NCBI GenBank assembly: GCA_965544035.1
Contig: CBEULR010000005.1
Span: forward strand, 62,001-126,000
From: CBEULR01 sp965544035
GTDB lineage: Bacteria > Bacillota > Desulfotomaculia > Desulfotomaculales > Desulforudaceae
Length of the DNA: 64,000 bases
Reading direction: 5' to 3'
Below, one piece after another: positions 16,338-24,983 of this stretch (position 1 is its first letter; each line of letters opens with the position of its first letter). The position numbers and the translations under genes were made by a program. The notes below the pieces were generated by a model that had not been told where the DNA came from, did not search any database, and worked only from the letters and a program-made list of their open reading frames with translations.

Positions 16338-17849
16338 TTAAGCTTCCCCGGATGATTCATCGGTAACACAGTTTATACGCAATGGAACGGCCAATACCCG
16401 GGAAAGTGCCTCCTCCAACGCAGCGGTGTGTTCCTGCTGCTGGAAAAACCTCATCGTAAAGGGGTCGACGAAGGCAACGGTCAGCGTTTGACCGTCCAGA
16501 CACACCGGCCGCACACGCCTTATATACTGGCTCTTGTGACAAGCAGCCAGCACCTCGGGCCAGCGCCGCCGTACCGTATCCAGATTCACACCGGACTTTG
16601 CCCGCGTCTCTTTGCCTGCAGGCCGCGCGTCCGGCCCCGGGCCGGAGGGGGGATCTCCGGCATTCTGCGGTTTGGGGCAAAGCACAGCAGAACTACGCTC
16701 CGCAGGTGCCTGTTTCACAGGCTCGGCCTTGGGTAACCGGTTCCGGCTCTCTCGGAGGCCGCGTTCAAGCCGCTGAACCTTCTGTTCAAGAGCGGAAATG
16801 CGCCCCTCAAGATCGTCATCGCCGTGCACAAAACGGATTACGGCCAGTTCCAGCGGCAGACCCGGGCGGGAGGCAAACCGCATTTCCTGCTCCGCATTGG
16901 CGAAAAGGGTCAGCAGGCGCAGAAGCCGTTCCCGGCCGGTCTCGGAATCCTTTGGGGAATCAATGGCGGCCAGCAGGAGCTCGCGCAGGTGATCGTTAAA
17001 CTCGCGGGCGAACAGCCGGAGGTCCTTGCTGCTTTCCACCTCATGCAGCAGAGCCAACGCCTTGCCGGCGTCACCGTCCAGCAGCCGGCGGGTAAGCTCA
17101 TCCAGTACTTCCCGCCGCACCGTACCCAGTACGGCGTGCAGATCATCCATCGTGATCCGTTCACCGCCGAGCGCCGAAACCTGGTCCAGTACGCTCAAGG
17201 CATCCCGCAGGCTGCCCTCACTCACCCCGGCGATCAGTTCGGGTACGCCGTCGTCGACAACCAAACCGGTTGCCCGGATGACTTCATCCAGCCTCTTCAG
17301 AATATCTTCCGTGCCGATCCGCCGAAAATCAAACCTCTGGCACCGGGAAATGATGGTCAGCGGCACCTTGTGTGCTTCGGTGGTGGCCAGAACAAATATG
17401 ACGTGGCCCGGCGGTTCCTCCAGGGTTTTGAGGAGCGCGTTGAAGGCTTCCCCGGTCAACATGTGCACCTCATCGACAATGTAGACCCGGTACAAGGAGG
17501 AAGCCGGACGAAACTTGATCTGTTCGCGCAACTCCCTGATTTCATCGATTCCTCGGTTGGAGGCGGCATCTATCTCCAGCACGTCGACTGAAACCCCGTT
17601 ATTCACCGCCACACAACCGGGACACCGGTTACAGGGCTCAGCCCCGTCCCGGTGGGTGCAGTTGACGGCTTTGGCCAAAACCTTGGCCGTGGTTGTCTTG
17701 CCCGTCCCACGCGGCCCGCAGAACAGGTAAGCGTGCGCCGTTCTCCCGGAAACCACCGCATTGGCCAGCGTACGGGTAATATGCTGCTGACCGGCGATAT
17801 CCTTAAACCGCTGCGGTCGCCAGGTTCGGTACAGCGCCTGATACGTCAA
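16338..17849 (-). CDS. dnaX: DNA polymerase III tau/gamma subunit
   Basis: A 503-residue clamp-loader ATPase. Walker A GPRGTGKTT is at 45-53, a zinc knuckle follows (C and CNRCPGC), Walker B VYIVDEVH, and the Arg-finger IISRCQRF. Residues about 380-430 are a Pro/Lys-rich linker before a tau-type C-terminal domain. The start codon is TTG with GGGGTGA 6 bases upstream. No obvious slippery frameshift site was noted. Confidence 0.95.
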   Translation of the reverse strand: MTYQALYRTWRPQRFKDIAGQQHITRTLANAVVSGRTAHAYLFCGPRGTGKTTTAKVLAKAVNCTHRDGAEPCNRCPGCVAVNNGVSVDVLEIDAASNRGIDEIRELREQIKFRPASSLYRVYIVDEVHMLTGEAFNALLKTLEEPPGHVIFVLATTEAHKVPLTIISRCQRFDFRRIGTEDILKRLDEVIRATGLVVDDGVPELIAGVSEGSLRDALSVLDQVSALGGERITMDDLHAVLGTVRREVLDELTRRLLDGDAGKALALLHEVESSKDLRLFAREFNDHLRELLLAAIDSPKDSETGRERLLRLLTLFANAEQEMRFASRPGLPLELAVIRFVHGDDDLEGRISALEQKVQRLERGLRESRNRLPKAEPVKQAPAERSSAVLCPKPQNAGDPPSGPGPDARPAGKETRAKSGVNLDTVRRRWPEVLAACHKSQYIRRVRPVCLDGQTLTVAFVDPFTMRFFQQQEHTAALEEALSRVLAVPLRINCVTDESSGEA

Positions 17850-17929
17850 CTGTGTTCACCCCGATTCAAGGTTAGCATACCCTTCCATGTATGGTCAAGA
17901 AATAGCTGTTGAGCGGTTGTATGCGGGAG

Positions 17930-18742
17930 TTATCCGGTCCCGTCGACGGTCTTCCGAAGCGCGGCCACCCGACTGGGATGAGCCTTAACCAGGCGGTTCT
18001 TCTTCAGGTTGTCCCTGATGATCCGTGAGATGTCACGGTCATCGGATGCGGCCCATTTCTCCAAAAAGGAGAACCCCTCTTCCGGCAGCGCCACTACAAA
18101 GACACTTAGTGCATAGCCCATGGTATCGACCAGCGTCTTGAACTCGTCCGTTCGGCGTTCCCCGGGCGACAGGTTTGAAACACGGCGCATGATCCGTTCG
18201 GAAAGCCAGAGGGCATCCCGTGCCTGCTCGGGCTTGGCAAGCAAATCCGGTTCAGCAAGAGTGGCCGCCACCGCCCGGTAAAAAAGCGGCGTACCGACCT
18301 GCACCCATTTCTTAAAAAGGACGAATACATCCTCGAACCGCTGCCGGGCAACCCGCTGGAGTCCTATAGCCGCCGCTTCCCGTATCCGCCAGCGGGGATC
18401 CTCCGCCGCATCAGAAAACAGGTTGAATATCTCCCCCATCACCACCGGATCACAACGACCGTATACGGCACCGAAAGCCTGCAGCGCGCAGAAAGGCAGG
18501 AACTCGCGCGGTGAATCGGCGGGTGCCTCGTCCGGGTTGAGCCGCGCCCAATCCCGAACCATCAGCCACAGGTCAAGATCAACATTGGCCGCGAAATAAT
18601 CGGCGAAAGCCGCTGCCAGTTCCAGGTTCGCCCTCGGTCCCGGCAGGCCGGAATTGGCGGTCAGATAGCCATCCAGGGCCCCTGCCCCATCATCCCGCAC
18701 CAAGGTCTCTATCGCATTGAAATACTGTTCCTGCTTACCCAA
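17930..18742 (-). CDS. Hypothetical HEAT-like helical repeat protein
   Basis: A 270-residue predicted all-helical soluble protein. Segments such as WRIREAAAIGLQRVA look like HEAT repeats of the type found in DNA-alkylation-repair-like or scaffold proteins, but no catalytic motif is visible. The C-terminus is basic. I do not recognise a specific family. It stands alone on the minus strand between dnaX and the SRP RNA gene. Confidence 0.65.
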   Translation of the reverse strand: MGKQEQYFNAIETLVRDDGAGALDGYLTANSGLPGPRANLELAAAFADYFAANVDLDLWLMVRDWARLNPDEAPADSPREFLPFCALQAFGAVYGRCDPVVMGEIFNLFSDAAEDPRWRIREAAAIGLQRVARQRFEDVFVLFKKWVQVGTPLFYRAVAATLAEPDLLAKPEQARDALWLSERIMRRVSNLSPGERRTDEFKTLVDTMGYALSVFVVALPEEGFSFLEKWAASDDRDISRIIRDNLKKNRLVKAHPSRVAALRKTVDGTG

Positions 18743-18861
18743 CTCCGTCTCAACCCTTCCAGGTTGGAATTATGCCGGTTGTCATCTAATATTGAGTATA
18801 TCATTTCCAAGAAGCAAAAAGGGGAACAAGCCTCCCGCCCCCCTGCTGACCATTTCTAGCA

Positions 18862-18888
18862 AAAAGAGGCGGGTCAAACCGCCTCTTT
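18862..18888 (-). terminator. Terminator of the SRP RNA gene
   Basis: A GC-rich stem AAAGAGGCGG / CCGCCTCTTT on the minus strand followed by TTGC, about 15 bases beyond the SRP RNA 3' end. Confidence 0.75.
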
Positions 18889-18903
18889 CGAGCATTTTAT
18901 TTA

Positions 18904-19172
18904 GCCGTGCACCCGCCTTTGAACAATGACTTCCGGGCGTTACCTCCCGCAGGTTGCTCAGGCCAGGCAGCCTCGCGGCACCCGGAGGGGTTCCCTTAGT
19001 GCTGCTTCCGTCAGGACCTGACACGATTCGAGAAGCTCCGTCGCGCGAGACCCAACCGTCAACGCCCCTTACGGCGGCCGGACCCCACAAGCCAAGCCCT
19101 CGGACGGGAATTCAACCCCGCTGTAGCGGATTGCGGGTTACAGGGCACCGCTACCTCCCCGTCTAGCACGGC
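18904..19172 (-). ncRNA. ffs: Signal recognition particle RNA, long Firmicutes type
   Basis: About 269 nt. The minus strand carries the conserved SRP domain IV core GTCAGGTCCTGACGGAAGCA, then CACTAAGG. The two ends, GCCGTGC and GCACGGC, pair to close the molecule, giving the long Alu-domain-containing form of Bacillus scRNA rather than the 114-nt 4.5S form. It binds Ffh for co-translational membrane targeting. Confidence 0.93.
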
Positions 19173-19182
19173 AAACCTTTAT

Positions 19183-19252
19183 TCAGTATTCAGGAGTCAG
19201 GAGTCAGAATTCAGGAGCAAGGGAAGGGTCCCCCACTCACTACTCACTACTA
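19183..19252. repeat. Degenerate micro-repeat tract
   Basis: Intergenic runs of near-identical short words: CAGTATTCAGGAGTCAGGAG and then ACTCACTACTCACTACTA. Related words recur at 40060-40118 and 41105-41130, always between genes. Confidence 0.6.
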
Positions 19253-19258
19253 AAATAA

Positions 19259-19350
19259 TGGCGGAGAGAGGGGGATTCGAACCCCCGAGGCAGTTTCCCA
19301 CCCACACGCTTTCCAGGCGTGCGCCTTAAGCCAAGCTCGGCCATCTCTCC
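19259..19350 (-). tRNA. tRNA-Ser(GGA)
   Basis: Cloverleaf on the minus strand with acceptor GGAGAGA, long class II variable arm, T-loop GGTTCGAATCC and encoded CCA. The anticodon loop CTGGAAA gives GGA. Confidence 0.95.
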
Positions 19351-19608
19351 ACTAAAGCTATGAACGTTTTGCGCCCGGCATTTCGGCCTCAACGGCTGAT
19401 TGCCGCGACTCACTCATTTTATCATCAATTACGCCCGATTTCAAGCACCCGACACTGGTACAACAGCCGGAAAGCTCCCCGGCCCGAAACAGGCTTGGGC
19501 GGTTCCCCCCGCCCATTCCAGACGCGTTCTTGGGTGATTATACCAAGGGCCGGACCCGGCCCGCAAGGGCATACTAGGTGGAAGCCTGAACTAAGGAGGT
19601 ATTGGCAG

Positions 19609-19830
19609 ATGGACAAGGACGAGTACCGGAAGGGTGAACGTGTGGAGCGGCCGGAAACCCTCTTTGACCAGCATCGGCCGCCCGGATCGCCCCAACCGCG
19701 GGAAATCAAGTCCCAGCAGGCCCAACTGCGGAGCAAACACCGTCACGACGTGCAGAAGAACGTCCGCCTGGACATGGAGTACAAAACCGGCCGGAATCCA
19801 GAGCACAAGGACCTCTACAAACCAAGCTGA
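19609..19830 (+). CDS. Small hydrophilic hypothetical protein
   Basis: A 73-residue, highly charged protein (many Arg, Lys, Glu, Asp, Gln) with no hydrophobic segment and no motif I recognise. AAGGAGGT lies 8 bases before the ATG, and a strong terminator follows the stop, so it is likely a real monocistronic gene. Its amino-acid make-up resembles small acid-soluble or other disordered spore-associated proteins, but that is only a compositional impression. Confidence 0.6.
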   Translation: MDKDEYRKGERVERPETLFDQHRPPGSPQPREIKSQQAQLRSKHRHDVQKNVRLDMEYKTGRNPEHKDLYKPS

Positions 19831-19843
19831 TCTTTAATCTGAA

Positions 19844-19882
19844 GGGATCCCGCAACGCGACGGGATCCCCCGGTCCTTCTTT
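19844..19882 (+). terminator. Terminator after the small hydrophilic gene
   Basis: Perfect 9-bp stem GGGATCCCG / CGGGATCCC with 8-base loop, followed by CCGGTCCTTCTTTT. Confidence 0.8.
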
Positions 19883-19894
19883 TACTCCACCGCT

Positions 19895-20353
19895 TTACTC
19901 AAGCGGAAATACGATCTTGGTCAGTAGCTCGCTTTCCGGCACCTCGGCCGGAGAATTGTAGTAGAACTCATAGGACACGCCCGTGGCCGTATACCCGTTT
20001 TCGTCCACAAACCGCATCAGCGCGGCATAAGCCGGTTCAACCTGATTGTAGGGTCCTTTGTGCAGACACGATACCTGCTTCCCTCCGGGTATCTCGCCCG
20101 CCTTGATCACGCCCCTGCCGGGAAGCGCCTTCGCAACCGGGAACCCGATTTCCACATCAAGATCATTCATATCCGTGTTGTAATACCCGGTGAAAGCGGC
20201 ACCCGCCGGTTTTTCGCCGAGTTCATCCAGATACGCGATGATCGCCCGAAAGGCCTTACCCAACTCCTGCGGCAGATTACTCACCGCCGTTCTGGTGCGA
20301 ACAGACAGCACGGGCTGCGCCGGTCGCTCCTCAACCTCAATCTTATACTCCAC
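19895..20353 (-). CDS. GyrI-like / effector-binding domain protein
   Basis: A 152-residue stand-alone SOUL/GyrI-like domain of the kind fused to AraC and MerR regulators (BmrR-type effector binding). Features include the VEERPAQPVLSVRTRT opening strand, AGAAFTGYYN, the conserved internal KGPYNQVEPAY and C-terminal ELLTKIVFPLE. It has no DNA-binding domain, so it may bind small hydrophobic molecules or act as a hydrolase or inhibitor. No partner gene adjoins it. Confidence 0.8.
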   Translation of the reverse strand: MEYKIEVEERPAQPVLSVRTRTAVSNLPQELGKAFRAIIAYLDELGEKPAGAAFTGYYNTDMNDLDVEIGFPVAKALPGRGVIKAGEIPGGKQVSCLHKGPYNQVEPAYAALMRFVDENGYTATGVSYEFYYNSPAEVPESELLTKIVFPLE

Positions 20354-20470
20354 TCTATTTCCCCCAATTCTTCAGTGTCGCTACCTTAGCGGAATACTCC
20401 TTTTGAGTATAATTCCAACCTTTGCCTGCGTCAACGAAGGATTTCCGGTTCCGCAAAGCGTAAATCATCA

Positions 20471-20519
20471 TTGACAGATGAATAGACGTAAGCATATTAT
20501 GTCTACATTATTTATAGAC
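20471..20519 (+). promoter_or_regulatory. Promoter with TAGAC/GTCTA operator-like repeats
   Basis: TTGACA (20471-20476) and TATTAT (20495-20500) with 18-base spacing drive the zinc-finger/GIY-YIG gene. Three copies of one half-site in alternating orientation overlap and follow it: TAGAC 20483, GTCTA 20501, TAGAC 20515. They form two interleaved inverted repeats, a plausible operator for auto-regulation. Confidence 0.6.
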
Positions 20520-20533
20520 AAGGAGAGGTCTTA

Positions 20534-21697
20534 ATGGATGCGGTCCCGCGACTCTTTTGGCAGGCATCACTCGCCGAGCTGAAAAAGGGATACCTTTACC
20601 ACAGGCCTGACGACGCCTTCGTTTGTTTGATTTGCGGCACGCGGTTTAGTAAAGGCATCGTTTATGCCGGCGATGACGGTCTGCTCTATGAGGCTGAAAA
20701 GCATATGCAGATGCACATCAAACAGGCCCACCAGTCCGCCTTCCATTCTCTGCTGAATCTGGACCGGAAGCTGACCGGCCTGACCACTCATCAGAAGAGA
20801 ATTCTGGAACTCTTCTACGGGGGTTTCAGCGACCGTGAGGTGGCCGAAGCCATCGGCACGCACAGCACCTCCACCGTCCGCAATCACCGCTTCAACCTGC
20901 GGGAGAAGCAGAAGCAGGCCAAGGTGTTTCTGGCGATAATGGAACTGCTCGAGGAAAGGCCCGCGCAAAGGCGGTTCTCTGGGCATATCCCGCACCTTTA
21001 CGGGCAGGGGGACGAGCGTTATGCAATCACCGAAGAGGAGAATGAAAAGATTCTCGCCGCCCACTTCAAGCACGGACCCGACGGCCCCCTGGCATCTTTT
21101 CCACGAAAAGAGAAGAAGCGGGTGGCCATCCTGAGGCATCTGGTCAAGAACTTTGAGGCGGGGCGAACGTATACGGAAAAGGAAGTAAACGATACCTTGC
21201 GCGCGTTTTACGACGACTATGCCCTGCTGCGCCGCTGCCTGATCGACTACGGATTGATGAACCGGACTCCGGACGGGCGTGCGTACTGGACGGAATCCGC
21301 ACCCGAAGCGAACTATCCTTGGAGGAGTGATCCCGCAATGGACAGGCGAAAAGAACTGAAAAGGACCTATAAGGAAACCCCTCGCCCGATGGGCGTGTAC
21401 CAGATAAAGAATCGGGCTACCGGAAAGGTCTTTCTCGGCAGCAGTATGAACCTTCCGGGAAGCCTCAACAGCAACCGCTTCCAGCTGAACATGGGAAGCC
21501 ACCGCAACCAGGCGCTGCAGGCTGATTGGAAACAGTACGGACCGGATGCCTTCTCTTTCGACATTCTGGAAACGATCAACCCGGAGAAGGTCGCCAAGGA
21601 TAAATGGCGGGAAGCGGTCGCGGCCATGGAACAAAAGTGGCTGGACTCCCTCCAGCCGTACGGGGAACGCGGTTACCACAAGAAAGTGAATAAGTAA
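20534..21697 (+). CDS. Zinc-finger + DUF2087-like + GIY-YIG fusion protein
   Basis: A 387-residue protein. Residues 29-66 carry CLIC...H..H (C2H2-type zinc site). Residues about 80-115 have a LuxR-like helix-turn-helix (LTTHQKRILELFYGGFSDREVAEAIG). Residues 190-255 resemble DUF2087 (FPRKEKKRVAILRHL, YGLMNRTPDG). Residues 285-385 are a GIY-YIG module: GVYQIKN, then VFLGSSMNLPG, and DWKQYGPDAFSFDILE. The GIY and YIG signatures are changed to GVY and FLG, as in the Bacillus stand-alone GIY-YIG proteins I recall. AAGGAGAGG precedes the ATG. Nuclease activity and targets are unknown. Confidence 0.75.
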   Translation: MDAVPRLFWQASLAELKKGYLYHRPDDAFVCLICGTRFSKGIVYAGDDGLLYEAEKHMQMHIKQAHQSAFHSLLNLDRKLTGLTTHQKRILELFYGGFSDREVAEAIGTHSTSTVRNHRFNLREKQKQAKVFLAIMELLEERPAQRRFSGHIPHLYGQGDERYAITEEENEKILAAHFKHGPDGPLASFPRKEKKRVAILRHLVKNFEAGRTYTEKEVNDTLRAFYDDYALLRRCLIDYGLMNRTPDGRAYWTESAPEANYPWRSDPAMDRRKELKRTYKETPRPMGVYQIKNRATGKVFLGSSMNLPGSLNSNRFQLNMGSHRNQALQADWKQYGPDAFSFDILETINPEKVAKDKWREAVAAMEQKWLDSLQPYGERGYHKKVNK

Positions 21698-21702
21698 TTG
21701 CG

Positions 21703-21729
21703 ACGGGCCCCACCGGCGGTGGGGCCCGT
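21703..21729. terminator. Strong hairpin between converging genes
   Basis: Perfect 12-bp stem ACGGGCCCCACC / GGTGGGGCCCGT with a 3-base loop between the GIY-YIG gene and proA. T-tracts are weak on both sides; it probably stops both transcripts. Confidence 0.7.
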
Positions 21730-21739
21730 CTGGTCGCTG

Positions 21740-23035
21740 CTACAACGGGAAGTCCTTGCCCAAGTACTTATGGGTAAAGGACCGGGTGCGGTTGGCGTAA
21801 TCCTCCACAATGTGTCCGTTCCCGATGACCTTGTATTTGTAGATAACCAGTCCGTCCAGCCCGACCGGGCCCCGGGAGTGGATCTTCCCGGTGCTGATCC
21901 CGACCTCGGCCCCGAATCCGTAGCGGAATCCGTCGCTGAAACGGGTGGAACAGTTCCAGAAGACGTTGCCCGAGTCCACGTAATCCATAAACCGGGCGGC
22001 TCTGTCTTTGTCCCTGGTGATAATGCTGTCCGTGTGCCCCGACCCGTACTTGTTGATGTGGTCGATCGCCTCGTCAAGCCCCCCGACCACCCTGATGGAA
22101 AGCTTATAGTCCAGGTATTCGGTTATCCAGTCGTCCTCCGATGCGGGGGCGACCGGTATGATCGCGCGGGTTTTCTCACACCCCACCAGCTCAACCCGTT
22201 TATCTTCAAAGGCCTTCTGCAGTTCAGGCAGGAAGGCCGGGGCAATCTTCTCATCCACCAGCAGGGTCTCGGTGGCGTTGCACACAGCCACGTACTGCGT
22301 CTTGGAATCGACGACGATCCGGACCGCCATCGGCAAATCGGCGTCGGCATCCACGTAGCAGTGGCAGATGCCGTCGGCGTGTCCCATGACCGGAATGCGG
22401 GAGTTGTCCATGATGTAGCGGACGAACTCGTTGGAGCCCCGCGGGATGATCAGGTCGATGTACTCGTCCATCTTCAGCATTTCGCCCACGTCCTCACGGG
22501 TCTCCAGCAGGGCCAGCCAATCTGCGGGAAGGCCGGCCTCTTTGGATGCCTCGACGATCACTTCGGCCAGTATCCGGTTGGTTTCTCTGGCCTCCGATCC
22601 GCCTTTAAGCAGAACGCCGTTGCCGCTCTTCAGGCAGAGGGTCGAGATCTGCACCAGGGCATCGGGTCTGGACTCGAAGATGACACCGATCACCCCGATC
22701 GGACAGGTCACTTTGTACAGTTCCAGCCCCTCGTCCAGCTCGGTGGACAAGAGCGTCTTCCCTACCGGGTCTTCCAGTTCGGCCAAGCTGTGTATCCCGT
22801 CCACCACATCGGCAATCTTTGCTTCGTTAAAAGTGAGTCTTTTCAGGAGAGGCGCCGGGAGATTCTCCATTTCGCTGCGGCGCAGGTCCTCTTGATTCGC
22901 CCGAATGATCTCATCCTTTCGGCTGGTCAGTGCTTCGGCAATCCCGGCGAGGGCACGGTTTTTCAGCGCCGTGTCGGCGCCGGCCAGCTGTATCGACGCT
23001 TCCCTCACCCGCCGTGCCAGTTCGTTCATACTCAT
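21740..23035 (-). CDS. proA: Glutamate-5-semialdehyde dehydrogenase
   Basis: NADPH-dependent reduction of glutamyl-5-phosphate to glutamate semialdehyde in proline synthesis. The 431-residue protein has the CPIGVIGVIFESRPDALVQI cofactor region, LLKGGSEARETN, and the catalytic Cys in VFWNCSTRFSDG with the C-terminal EVGISTGKIHSRGPVGLDGL. GGGGGGA precedes the ATG at 23035; an ATG 46 codons upstream was rejected because it enters the terminator/repeat region. proB is not in the window. Confidence 0.94.
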   Translation of the reverse strand: MSMNELARRVREASIQLAGADTALKNRALAGIAEALTSRKDEIIRANQEDLRRSEMENLPAPLLKRLTFNEAKIADVVDGIHSLAELEDPVGKTLLSTELDEGLELYKVTCPIGVIGVIFESRPDALVQISTLCLKSGNGVLLKGGSEARETNRILAEVIVEASKEAGLPADWLALLETREDVGEMLKMDEYIDLIIPRGSNEFVRYIMDNSRIPVMGHADGICHCYVDADADLPMAVRIVVDSKTQYVAVCNATETLLVDEKIAPAFLPELQKAFEDKRVELVGCEKTRAIIPVAPASEDDWITEYLDYKLSIRVVGGLDEAIDHINKYGSGHTDSIITRDKDRAARFMDYVDSGNVFWNCSTRFSDGFRYGFGAEVGISTGKIHSRGPVGLDGLVIYKYKVIGNGHIVEDYANRTRSFTHKYLGKDFPL

Positions 23036-23101
23036 CGCTATCCCCCCTCGGGAATATCTTATCACTATTCCGACAATTAAGTAATCCCGGAAAAGCCTGA
23101 T

Positions 23102-23132
23102 GAAAAAAGCGCATTCCCAAGCCGGAATGCGC
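23102..23132 (-). terminator. Intrinsic terminator upstream of proA
   Basis: Minus-strand 9-bp stem GCGCATTCC / GGAATGCGC followed by TTTTTTC. It can end transcripts from the amidase gene after they cross the fold-back element at 23175-23430. Confidence 0.8.
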
Positions 23133-23174
23133 CCCGAAACCGAAGGATGCCAACGAGAAAACAACTTTCTCAAC

Positions 23175-23430
23175 GTGTCATCCGGGTTTACCTCCGGGCG
23201 ACTCGTGCGATTCGGGCACCATTCTTAGCGAAGGTGAGGGCTGTGCGGCCCCCGACGAGGACGTTTACGGGCGCTTCCGCAGTTACTTTCTCCGCGGCCG
23301 ACCGTCTGGATCGGCCGCCTTGGGGAAAAGCGCCCGGAAACAATCCGCAGGAGGGGTTCGCCGCACACCGAACCGAGCTTGGAAATGGTCGAATCGCTAA
23401 GCCGGAGTCCGGGGTAAACCCGGATGACAT
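23175..23430. mobile_element. Fold-back (MITE-like) element, copy A
   Basis: About 256 bp bounded by inverted ends GTGTCATCCGGGTTTACC (23175-23192) and GGTAAACCCGGATGACA (23413-23429). The two halves are imperfect inverted copies throughout: GATTCG, TGTGCGGC and GGGCGCTT recur inverted at matching distances. The centre is a cruciform, GCGGCCGA / TCGGCCGC (23294-23301, 23311-23318). No transposase is encoded. A similar element is at 40691-41080. Confidence 0.65.
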
Positions 23431-23454
23431 GACTCCGTTGTCATTCCTCTAGTT

Positions 23455-23477
23455 GTGTCACCCGCCAGAGTGACGTG
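23455..23477. repeat. Short dispersed repeat GTGTCRCCCGYCWGAGTGACGTG
   Basis: GTGTCACCCGCC then AGAGTGACGTG, an imperfect hairpin nearly identical to 3792-3814. It abuts fold-back element A and shares its GTGTCA end. Confidence 0.6.
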
Positions 23478-23485
23478 GAGCGCGA

Positions 23486-24880
23486 TTACTCTCCCCAGTA
23501 GGCCTTGATCCCGTTGACTATGGCGGCAGCCGCCTTCTCCCGAAACCAATCCTGGGCCAGAAGCTGTTCCTCTTCATAATTGGACATGAAGGCGATTTCC
23601 ACCAGCACCCCCGGCATCTTGGTGTTCCGCAGCACATAAAAGTTGCAGCCGAATACGCCCAGATCTTTCCGCCCCAACTCCCGGACCAGACTGTCCTGCA
23701 GAGCGCGCGCCAGTTTTACATTTTCGGCACCGTTCACGGGATGCGCATGATAATACACGCTGGTTCCCTGATGCGACGGGGATACGCTCGCGTTTGAATG
23801 GATGCTGATAAACAGGTCGGCCTGATGGCTATTCGCGATCCGGCTCCGCGCTTCCAGATCCTCCCGCTGCACCTCTCCCAGGCGGACGTCCCCGGTGCGC
23901 GTCAGGATCACCTCGACCCCTTCCTGACGGAGCAGCCGGGCAGTCTTGTGGGCCACGGACAGGTTGACTTCCTTCTCCTGCAGACCGCTCGGTCCGATCG
24001 CTCCGGGATCGGCTCCCCCGTGACCGGGATCGAGGACGATAACCCGGTCCTCCAGAACACTTTCCACCGTCCAGATCTCCACGCTCAGGGAACGCCGGTC
24101 GGCACCGGTTTTAATCCGGTAGCGGGTAAATCCCAAACCGTCGGCCAGGTCACACACCACTCGTCCGGTAGGCGGGTTTTCGCTGAATCCGGTTCGTATC
24201 CGCTCCACCGCTTCGGAACCCAACTCAATGTCACCGGGGATATCGGTACCCGAAACCCCGACCAGGTCAATCACCAGACGATCGGGACGGGCCAACGTGA
24301 AGATGTTGTATTCAAAGGGCACCGGGGACTCGATACGCAATTGGGTGCGTCCGTCCGACTCTTTAGCATGCAGCGTCCAGGGACCTGAAATCCCCTGGGC
24401 ACCTTCGTCCGGATCATCCTCCGTAGTGATCAGCACCAGTCCGGCGTTGCCCCCGCCAGGCGGAACCCAATCCACACGGGCACCCAGCACCTCGGAGACA
24501 AAACGGAGCGGGACAACGGTACGCCCGTCCACCAACAGCGCGGGGGCATCCAAAGCGGTTTCGGCGCCGTCCACCTTGGCAACGCTTGAATTCACAGGCA
24601 TGCGGATGCTTTTTCGATCGGTGCTGACCAGGGCGGTCTTAGCGGCGCCGTCCCAGTGCACAGTCGCTCCCAGGGCTTCGGAAACAAAGCGCAGCGGGAC
24701 ATAGGTGCGCTGTGTCTCGGGGGCGATGAAGGGCTTCTGATCGGGAAACTCAACCCTGCTGCCGTTCACGTGCACTTCAATACCCGCCCCGCCGGAAGCA
24801 CAGGCCGCCCCGGCGCAAACCAGCATCAGCAGAGCGACCCAACACAGGGCCAAGGCCTTCAGCACCGGTCTTTTCGTCAT
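23486..24880 (-). CDS. Exported N-acetylmuramoyl-L-alanine amidase
   Basis: A 464-residue secreted cell-wall hydrolase. A signal peptide (about 1-28, ending near ACASG) is followed by a copper-amine-oxidase-type stalk domain with two YVPLRFVSEALGA-like repeats (about 33-150). An AMIN domain (about 165-270) follows, then a C-terminal Amidase_3 domain. The zinc ligands are visible as LDPGHGGADPG, the Glu of QEKEVNL, and SIHSNAS; the catalytic Glu is in VLVEIAFMSN. It cleaves the bond between muramic acid and the peptide stem. It is transcribed alone. Confidence 0.93.
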   Translation of the reverse strand: MTKRPVLKALALCWVALLMLVCAGAACASGGAGIEVHVNGSRVEFPDQKPFIAPETQRTYVPLRFVSEALGATVHWDGAAKTALVSTDRKSIRMPVNSSVAKVDGAETALDAPALLVDGRTVVPLRFVSEVLGARVDWVPPGGGNAGLVLITTEDDPDEGAQGISGPWTLHAKESDGRTQLRIESPVPFEYNIFTLARPDRLVIDLVGVSGTDIPGDIELGSEAVERIRTGFSENPPTGRVVCDLADGLGFTRYRIKTGADRRSLSVEIWTVESVLEDRVIVLDPGHGGADPGAIGPSGLQEKEVNLSVAHKTARLLRQEGVEVILTRTGDVRLGEVQREDLEARSRIANSHQADLFISIHSNASVSPSHQGTSVYYHAHPVNGAENVKLARALQDSLVRELGRKDLGVFGCNFYVLRNTKMPGVLVEIAFMSNYEEEQLLAQDWFREKAAAAIVNGIKAYWGE

Positions 24881-24983
24881 GATACCTTTCCTTTCATGGC
24901 ATAGATTACTATATAATATGACGCTTCATGCTGAAACATGGTTTTTGAGGTAAGCAATGTCGTGGAGAAAATTGCGCAGGAAA

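Noticed and set aside
20534..21697. Group I intron homing endonuclease
   Set aside because: The GIY-YIG module is fused to zinc-finger and HTH-like parts with its own promoter, and no intron or split host gene surrounds it.
23188..23430. 80-codon minus-strand frame inside fold-back element A
   Set aside because: It spans the palindromic element, has no ribosome-binding site and no recognisable protein character.
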